Of a DNA stretch of 64,000 nucleotides, positions 57,040 through 64,000 are shown piece by piece. Every line of letters starts with the position of its first letter. Positions within the stretch are counted from its first letter, which is position 1. The notes below the pieces were generated by a model. The model saw only the letters and a program-made list of their open reading frames with translations, did not search any database and was not told the DNA's origin. The DNA is taken from contig OZ005612.1 in NCBI GenBank assembly GCA_963930655.1, forward strand, positions 5,151,001-5,215,000. Reading direction: 5' to 3'. This stretch comes from Myrica gale (taxonomy: Eukaryota > Streptophyta > Magnoliopsida > Fagales > Myricaceae). The position numbers and the translations under genes were made by a program.

Positions 57040-58501
57040 CTAACGAGTTCGGGACTATGACCCATGTGCCCAGCCCTCAAAGCGAATCTGTTTCCCGTGG
57101 TTACGGATCAATTTTGCTGACTTCCCTTGCCTAGATTGTTCCATTAACCAAAGGTTGTTCACTTTGGAGACCTAATGCAGTTACGAGCACAACCGGGCGT
57201 GGATAGCACTCGGTCCTGCGGATTTTCAAGGGTTTTCAGGGCGCATCGGACACCACGCGTAGTGGGGTGCTCTTCCAGCTGCTAGACCCTACCTCTGGTT
57301 GAGCTGTTTCAATGGTGGACAGGTTGTTAACATAAATGTAATTATTCCCGAGGTCCCCACCGACGTCTCCGAATTCTCTAACATTGCCATCAGTCGCCAC
57401 ATCAGTTGGGCTTCCCCCGTCTTTTAGGATCGACTAACCCATGTGCAAATGTCGTTCAGATGGAACATTTTCTCTCTTCGGCCATCAAAGTTCTCATATG
57501 AATATTTGCTACTACCACCAAGATTTGCACCAACGGTCGCTTTGCCCGAGCTCACGCTTTAGATTTTGTAGCGACTGCCACACCCACCTACTCATCGGGG
57601 CCTGGCACTTGCCCCAACGACTGGGTATAGGTCGCGCACTTCATAGCCATCCATTTTCGGGGCTAGTTGATTCAGCATGTGAGTTGTTACACACTCCTTA
57701 GAGGATTTCAACTTCCATGACCGCCCACCTGCTGTCTTAATCGACCAACACTTTTTGTGGGTTCTAGGTTAGCTCATAGTTTGACACTGTAACCCGGCTT
57801 CCGATTCATCATGCATCGTCAGTTCTGCTTACCAAAAATGCCTCACTTGGAGCTCTCGATTCCTTAGTGCGGCTCAACAAAATAATCGTGTCGTCTGACC
57901 TATTTAAAGTTTGAGAATAGGTCGAAGGCGTTGCGCCCCCGATGCCTCTAATCATTGGCTTTACCCGTTAGAACTCACACGTGAGCTTCAGTTATCCTGA
58001 GGGAAACTTCAGAAGGAACCAACTACTAGACGGTTCGATTAGTCTTTCTCCCCTAAACCTAAATCAGACGAACGATTTGCACATCAGTATCGCTACGGGC
58101 CTCCACCAGAGTTTCCTCTGGCTTCGCCTCGCTCAGGCATAGTTCACCATCTTTCGGGTCCCAGCAGGTATGCACTCACTCAAACCCTTCTCACAAGATT
58201 AAAGTCTGTCCGCGGTGCAACCCGTTAGGAGATCCCGCCAATCAACTTTCTTGCGTCTTACGAGTTTACTAGCCCGTTGACTCGCACACATGTTAGACTC
58301 CTTGGTTTGTGTTTCAAGACAGGCCAAATGGGGAGCCCGCAGGCCGACACCAAAAGCATGTAGATGCCGAAGCACGCCATAAGGAGCATGCAACCCACCA
58401 CAATCGCGGCAATGACGTCTCTATGGGCATACTACAGCTCAGGCTTTGGTCGTCGCCGCAATCTGCATCTGTCCACACCCCAAGTCGATCTGCAGACCAA
58501 C

Positions 58502-60770
58502 TGTAACACCCAAGATTTCTATTTTTAAAATTTATTTGAATTTGTTATTTCATATTTGAAATGTCTTCTTTAAATTTGAAATTTGAGTTTAATTCATTTA
58601 AAATAGTTGAATTTTTATCTTTGACCTAGTCAAACCTGTTTAAAATTTGAAATATTTTAGGATTATTTAAAACTAAAAGTTTTAGAGTTCAAAAGGGATT
58701 CTATTACTAGTGTGAGTCTATATATAGATTTACACATTGGTTTTAATTTTTACACACCTCAATTTTACACCAACAAGAGGAAAAAGAAGGGTTTTCTTGC
58801 TTTCAACAATCTAGACGAAATTTCTTCAAGGAACTTCAGTTATTTCAAATTTCTTGATATTATATTTGTATTCTTGTTATGAGATATCAAACCATAGGGT
58901 GTCTAGATTTAGCCCTAATTATTTATATATTTTCGAAATATTTTTAATGGGTTTCTTCGAATAATTGAAATTTGGGTTCAAGATTTGTTCAAGAAAAATT
59001 AAGGTTCATGATCTGAATAGTAGATTGAGTTATATTTTTATAGCCGACTTTAGACATCTAAAAATTCTTAATTTTAGATATTGCCTACTAGACATATGAA
59101 GGAGGAATGATTTAAAGTTTTGTAATTTTTGGAGTTGTATTGGTATGGTTTTCAAAATCCGGAATTTAGGCTTAGAGAAATCGGAATTGCTGAGAAAGAT
59201 TCATTGATACATATTGGAATTTTGAACCGGATGATATAGATAGGATTCGAATTTTCGCATGAAATTTTATGCATATTTGTATAACCCATATATAAATGTT
59301 TGGTATAAATTTCGGGATTTTTGGATATCTTAATAGATCTTTATGAATTTTGGAATTGATAATTACCGAATTATTCAAGGTATAGTTTGACTCCGTGAAC
59401 AGAGATAAATGTAGATTTTATTGAATGAGTTGTACTAAGAATTTGGATATGAAATTTTAAAGGTGTATATTGAACATCCTAGGGAATAACATAGTTTAAT
59501 TTAGGGATTTTAGGGAAATCCGAGATAGGTAAGATATATTTTAGCATCTGACCAGTGAATTTCGGATCTAATCCTATTGGACAGATTTAAAGTTTCATTT
59601 GTGTTTCTGTTTGAGCGTATTATAATACGTTAAATTTTGTATTGATAGGATCTAAGTCAGAGGCTTTATTTGCTTGAAGATCCAGGTATGCGGGGTTATT
59701 ATGCTAGATTTTTCAAAAGACCGAGGTGATATTTAAGAAATTGCATGTTTTAATGAAAACCCTCGAAGTTTTACGTGCATTACTTTATGATTAAATTGTC
59801 AAAGGTTATAACATGAAATGTGTAAACATTAGCCTATTTTTATGTCCAATGATATTCATGATGTTTTCAATATTTAAAACAAAACTTTTTGATATTTATT
59901 GTTTCATTGATTGAAATCAAAACTTTTGGTATTTATTGTTATTCAAGATTTATGCATGTATTTCATGAAAAGAGGATAAAGATGCATAGTTCAAAGTGAA
60001 GTTATTTTATGATATGTTATGTATTTTCAAACCCTGAGGCCCAAAGTTACAGAGACAGCGCATTGGTACCAATTGCAACCCTTTGAGTGCACCCATTCTG
60101 GAAACGGAGTGATTTTTTTTTGTAGATTCTTATCGAGTGCACACTTGGACATGGTCAAACCTTAGTATTGGCTTAGTTTGGCTGATCCTCAAACTAGGTA
60201 GCAACTGCACAACCCTGTCACGGGGGTAAACATGACACATAGTTATTGCGAAAGAGATTTTCTTATACAGATAAAACTGATTTTCTATAGTATTATGTTA
60301 TATAGATAAAACTGTTTTATTGATAAAGATGTTTTTATTGAAATTTTCAAAAAAAACTTTCAATAGTTTAGAAAGATTTAAATATTCTATCTCTTACTGA
60401 TACAGTGTGGTTCATGAGATATACACTAGCATAATGATTTTGCTTACTGAGTTGTCAAACTCACCCCCTATTGTTTTCCATATTTTCATATGTGGATCAG
60501 GAGCGTGTCGATAGTCAGGATTAGATGACATATGGGTTGGTAGCTGAGTGATTATTAGAATAAATGGTTGACTCTAGTATGAGTCTAAACATGTTTAGAT
60601 TTGTCTTTGTGTGTTGAAAGAGTATGTTTTTTTAGTTTTATCGAGAGACATTTTTGAAGTTTTTATATAAAGTTTATTCCGCATTTATTATTAAATATGT
60701 TTTAAATTAAAAGTCTAATTGTTTATTGCAAGTATGTCACCCTCTAGCCTTTGAGGTTTGAGGCGTGACA
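58502..60770. mobile_element. Solo LTR inserted in the 25S rRNA pseudogene
   Basis: The insert starts TGTAACACCCAAGATTTC and ends GAGGCGTGACA (TG...CA). It is flanked by the 5-bp duplication CCAAC (58497-58501 and 60771-60775). The rRNA sequence is continuous across it: ATCTGCAGACCAAC joins TCATTACCGTTCC. It is 2.27 kb, AT-rich, without coding sequence or internal retroelement region, so it fits a solo LTR. The family is not assigned. Confidence 0.8.
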
Positions 60771-60860
60771 CCAACTCATTACCGTTCCACATCCTTTAAT
60801 GTCACCCTCTAGCCTTTGAGGTTTGAGGCGTGACACCAACTCATTACCGTTCCACATCCT
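60735..60860. repeat. 65-bp tandem duplication spanning the LTR/rDNA border
   Basis: TGTCACCCTCTAGCCTTTGA through GGCGTGACACCAACTCATTA to CCACATCCT occurs at 60735-60795 and again at 60800-60860, with four bases (TTAA) between. Each copy contains the last bases of the LTR plus the adjoining 25S sequence. Confidence 0.95.
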
Positions 60861-61307
60861 AAAGGGGTGGATCGCCTGCTTCTATCTGCTTCCCTACCAA
60901 TAATTTTAGGCACTCTTTGAATTTTTTCAAAGTCCTTTTCATCTTTCCCGAGCGGTACTTTTTTGCTATCAGTCTCTCACCCATATTTAGCCTTAGACGA
61001 AATTTACCGCCCGATTGGTGTTGCATTCCCAAACAACTCGACCAGTTGAGAGCGCCTTGTGGTGGGACAGGGTCCGGGCACAATGGGGCTCTCTCCCTCT
61101 TTGGTGCCCCCTTCCAAGGGAATGAGCTCGGTCTGCCGCTGAGAACGCTTCTCCAGACTACAATTCAAATGCCGAACGATGCCCGATTCTCAAGCTGAGC
61201 TTTTCTTGGTTTGCTGGCTGTTACTAGGGGAATCCTTATAAGTTTCTTTTCCTCCGCCTATTGATATGCTTAGACTCAACAGGTAGTCCTGCCTGACCTG
61301 GGGTCGC

Positions 61308-61521
61308 AATGGAAGCGTCGCTTGCATGACACAACAGGGTCACAAAGTGCACATATGGCGATGAGGCGCGCACGCTAGGAATCGACGGCTTTATCAACCA
61401 CCGATTATCGTGGCGCTCGTCGCCGATGACTCGTATTTATGCTAACCGCGAGAACTAGCTCACGGGAGGCCAATGTCCACCCCGATAGTCCCTAAACTCC
61501 CTCTTGGGTTGGGGCAAGGAT
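61308..61521 (-). other. ITS2 of the rDNA pseudogene
   Basis: The spacer between the 25S 5' end and the 5.8S 3' end, with the expected position and length for plant ITS2. Limits follow from the flanking rRNA sequences. Confidence 0.75.
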
Positions 61522-61684
61522 GCGTGACACCCAGGCAGAATTGCCCTCAGGCCAAAGGCTTTAGGCGCAACTTGCGTTCAAAAACTCGATGATTCGCGGG
61601 ATACTGCAATTCACACCAAGTATCGTATTTCGCTACTTTCTTCTTCGATGCGAGAGCCGAGATATCCGTTGTCGAGAGTCGTTT
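61522..61684 (-). rRNA. 5.8S rRNA, decayed copy
   Basis: The complement contains the conserved GAGCCGAGATATCCGTTG, GATGCGAGAGCC and CACACCAAGTATCG. It has the expected length of about 163 nt. Several positions differ from the nearly invariant plant sequence, as in the flanking 18S and 25S, so it is not likely to be functional. It sits between ITS2 and ITS1 in normal order. Confidence 0.88.
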
Positions 61685-61940
61685 TGTAACGTCCCAACTG
61701 ACACACATCATTTTCGGGGTGATCAGAGGCATTCTTTTATTGAAGTTACTTGGCCCAGTCTGCTCTGGGGTTTGTTGTTAGGCTGGGGAGACACGTGAGT
61801 GTGTTTCCTGTCTGCGCTCGACGACCAATGGGGTAACGGCACGTGCTCCCTAACCATTTTGGGGACGTGAGGCTTTTGATCGCCCTTGCCCCCGGTAGTT
61901 ATTAACATGTTCGGGGTCGTTCTGCTGGGCAGGTTTCGAC
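61685..61940 (-). other. ITS1 of the rDNA pseudogene
   Basis: The spacer between the 5.8S 5' end and the 18S 3' end, about 256 bp, in normal order. It contains the complement of the conserved plant ITS1 core near 61810-61850 (GGGTAACGGCACGTGCTCCC). Confidence 0.75.
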
Positions 61941-62119
61941 AATGATCATTCTGCAGGTTCGCCTACGGAAACCTTGTTACGACTTTTCCTTCCTCTAAAT
62001 GATGAGGTTCAGTGGACTTCTCACAACGTTGTCGGTAGCGAATCGCCCACATCGCCTCGATCCAAACACTTCACCAGACCATTCCATCGATAGGAGCGAT
62101 GGGTGGTGTGTACAAAGGA

Positions 62120-62166
<47 letters not shown>

Positions 62167-62751
62167 TCTCATTTAAGACCAACAATTGCAATGATCTATC
62201 CCCATCACAATGAAATTTCAAAGATTACCTAGGCCTGTCGGCCAAGGCTATAAACTTGTTGAATACATCAGTGTAGCGCGCATGCAGCCCAGAACGTCTA
62301 AGGGCATCACATACCTGTTATTACCTCAAACTTTCTTGGCCTAAGCGGTTATAGTCCCTTTAAGAAGCTGGTTACGGAAGGTTACCTCTGCATAGCTAGT
62401 TAGCAGGCTGAGGTCTCGTCCGTTAACGAAATTAACCAGACAAATCGCTCCGCCAACTAAGAACGACCATGCACCACCACCCATAGAATCAAGAAAGAGC
62501 TGTCAGTCTATCAATTCTTACTATGTCTGGATCTAGTAAGTTTCCCCGTGTTGAGTCAAATTAATCTGCAGGCTTCACTCCAGGTAGTGCCCTTTCCGTC
62601 AATTCCTTTAAGTTTCAGTCTTGCGACCATACTCCTCTCGAAACCCAAAGACTTTTAATTTCTCATATGGTGCCGATAGAGTCTTGAAAGCAACACCAGT
62701 CGATCCCTGGTCCACATCGTTTATGGTTAAGACTAGGACGGTATATGATCA

Positions 62752-62791
<40 letters not shown>

Positions 62792-62816
62792 ACATTGACA
62801 AATGCTTTCGCAGTTA

Positions 62817-62847
<31 letters not shown>

Positions 62848-63253
62848 CTGACTATGAAATACGAATGCCTCTGACTGCTCCTGTTAATCATTACTCTGAT
62901 CTCGAAGGCCAACATAATAGGACCGAAATCCTATGATGTTATCCCACACTAATGTATACATAGCGTAGGCTTACTTTGAGCACTTTAATTTCTTCAAAAT
63001 AACAACACCGAAGGCATGACCTGGCCAGTTAAGGACAAAAGCGCATCAAGGTTTGAAGGGACGAGCATATCGGAGCAGCACACCAGGGGCAGACCACTCT
63101 GCCCAACCCAAGATCCAACTACGAGCTTTTTTAACTGCAACAACTTAAATATAAGCTATTAGAGCTGGAATTACCGCGACTGCTGGCGCCAGACTTGCCC
63201 TCCAATGGATCCTCGTTAAGGGGTTTAGATTGTACTCATTCCAATTACCAGAC
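61941..63253 (-). rRNA. 18S rRNA, 5'-truncated and decayed (rDNA pseudogene)
   Basis: The 3' end of 18S is at 61941 (complement of CTGCAGGTTCGCCTACGG). Known 18S blocks follow in order up to the 530-loop region (complement of TTACCGCGACTGCTGGCGCC) and the last recognisable block CCAATTACCAGAC at 63253. About 1.31 kb of some 1.8 kb is present; roughly the first 490 nt are missing. Many C-to-T and G-to-A differences from the very conserved plant 18S, such as ACAACGTTGT where GCGACGTCGC is usual, mark it as a non-functional copy. Confidence 0.9.
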
Positions 63254-63423
63254 AATCTAATTAGGATCATTTTTTTGTTGAATCAACCCTAGGATCATAC
63301 TGGTTCCCATTCACCACTACAAATTATCTTTTGGATTGTTGATGGCCAAATTATTGATAATAGGGAACTCGCCCTGATCAACTAAGATTTTCTCAAAACC
63401 ACTCGCCTTCTAGAAAGTTATAT
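63254..63423. other. Unassigned sequence at the broken 18S end
   Basis: It begins exactly where 18S similarity stops. No gene or repeat was recognised in these 170 bp. Confidence 0.3.
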
Positions 63424-64000
63424 GTTGGGGTTAATCTCACATTAGTTGTGGAAGGAGTTGATGGTCAGTTTATAAGTGTGAAGAAATGTCTCACCTCTTG
63501 AGCTAGCTTTTGGGGTTGAGAAGGCCTAAGATCACTCAACACTGGCATCGGAGATAGGTTTACTAATAGGTCTCAAACCCAACTGTCCATGAGAGAAACG
63601 AGTTGTTGCCTCCTTGACCCAGGGCCCGTTGTGTAAGGGAAAAATTGTTGAAGTTAGTCTCACATCGGTTGTGAAAGGGATTAGTGGTCAGTTTATAAGT
63701 GTGAGGGAAACTCTCACCTCTCGAGCTAGCTTTTCGGGTTGAGAATGCCTAAGACCACCTTAGACTTGTATCAAAACCGAGGTTAACTAACAAGTCTCAA
63801 ACCCAACAGTCCAAGAGAGAAACGGGTTGTTGCCACCCAGACTCAGGGCCCAATGTGTGAGGGGGAGATTGTTGTGGTTAGTTACACATTGGTTGTGGAA
63901 GAGGTTAGTGGTCAGTTTATAAGTGTGAGGGAAAATCTCATTTCTTGAGCTAGATTTTGGGGTTGAAAAGGCCCAAGACCACTGAACACTAGTATTGGAG
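63424..64000. repeat. Tandem repeat of about 223 bp, running off the window
   Basis: Three head-to-tail copies start at about 63424, 63647 and 63871; the last is cut by the window edge. Each has GTTAGTCTCACATCGGTTGT-like, GGTCAGTTTATAAGTGTGAG-like, TCTCACCTCTTGAGCTAGCT-like and CTCAAACCCAACAGTCC-like segments. Each complete unit ends in a G-rich tract such as GAGGGGGAGATT. Copies differ by scattered substitutions. There is no coding sequence. Confidence 0.88.

Larger units (their letters stand above)
57040..61307 (-). rRNA. 25S rRNA, partial and decayed (rDNA pseudogene), split by a solo LTR
   Basis: Minus-strand reading gives nuclear 25S rRNA. The 5' end is near 61307 (complement of TGACCTGGGGTCGC, beside CCGCCTATTGATATGCTTAG). 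It is followed by regions containing the complements of CAAAGTCCTTTTCATCTTTC and GGGACAGGGTCCGGGCAC. The 5' part covers about 60776-61307. It continues at 58501-57040 with the complements of GACCGGGCGTGG-like and CCCTACCTC segments. In total about 2.0 kb of some 3.4 kb is present; the 3' part of 25S is missing. Many bases differ from typical plant 25S, mainly C-to-T and G-to-A. It is therefore a silenced or displaced copy, not a working gene. Confidence 0.85.

Noticed and set aside
60859-61198. Open frames within the 25S region
   Set aside because: They fall in rRNA sequence; similar spurious frames occur across 56.9-62.2 kb.

Overview
The window looks like a nuclear chromosome segment of a flowering plant, most likely a woody eudicot. 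The evidence is spliced plant housekeeping genes with GT-AG introns, a plant-type V-ATPase G subunit, a plant ALIX with a Pro-rich tail, and plant families of LINE, Ty3/gypsy, CACTA, MULE, hAT and Tourist-like elements. I read exon structures from splice sites and reading frame; no alignment was run.

Left part (1-40 kb), gene-rich. Four host genes can be modelled: a Lys/Arg/Ser-rich nuclear-type protein (367-1488, minus, with a 2 kb leader intron); V-ATPase subunit G (6688-7589, minus, three coding exons, 110 aa, with a 2.4 kb leader intron); ALIX/BRO1 (10837-20398, plus, eight exons, 875 aa); and a TTC5/Strap-like TPR protein (26499-40157, minus, thirteen exons, 417 aa). V-ATPase G and ALIX are divergent and share an upstream region of about 0.8 kb that carries a foldback element. 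Between ALIX and TTC5 lie a broken SABATH methyltransferase copy and an hAT remnant that itself carries a near-perfect palindromic MULE-type element.

The introns hold much of the mobile DNA. ALIX intron 3 contains a complete insertion flanked by a target-site duplication that has a LINE ORF1-like region and a LINE 3' tail but no reverse transcriptase. The largest TTC5 intron (7.8 kb) has a GC-AG boundary and holds a 5'-truncated LINE, which in turn was hit by a chromovirus-type Ty3/gypsy element (5.4 kb, both LTRs, TSD TAATA; broken).

Middle (40-54 kb): AT-rich spacer, then a 10.1 kb CACTA (En/Spm) transposon with exact ends (43620-53732, TSD ATT). It carries a decayed TnpD-type transposase, a Transposase_24-type gene, an accessory gene module, and three separate blocks of a GATCGATC palindrome. 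One block lies in the middle of the element instead of near an end. This is the most unusual structure in the window.

Right end (54-64 kb): a minisatellite beside a broken Ty3/gypsy pol fragment with a likely LTR; then a decayed 45S rDNA fragment on the minus strand (part of 18S, ITS1, 5.8S, ITS2, part of 25S). Its 25S part is split by a 2.27 kb solo LTR with TSD CCAAC. The window ends in a tandem repeat of about 223 bp. No tRNA gene, CRISPR array or bacterial feature was seen.
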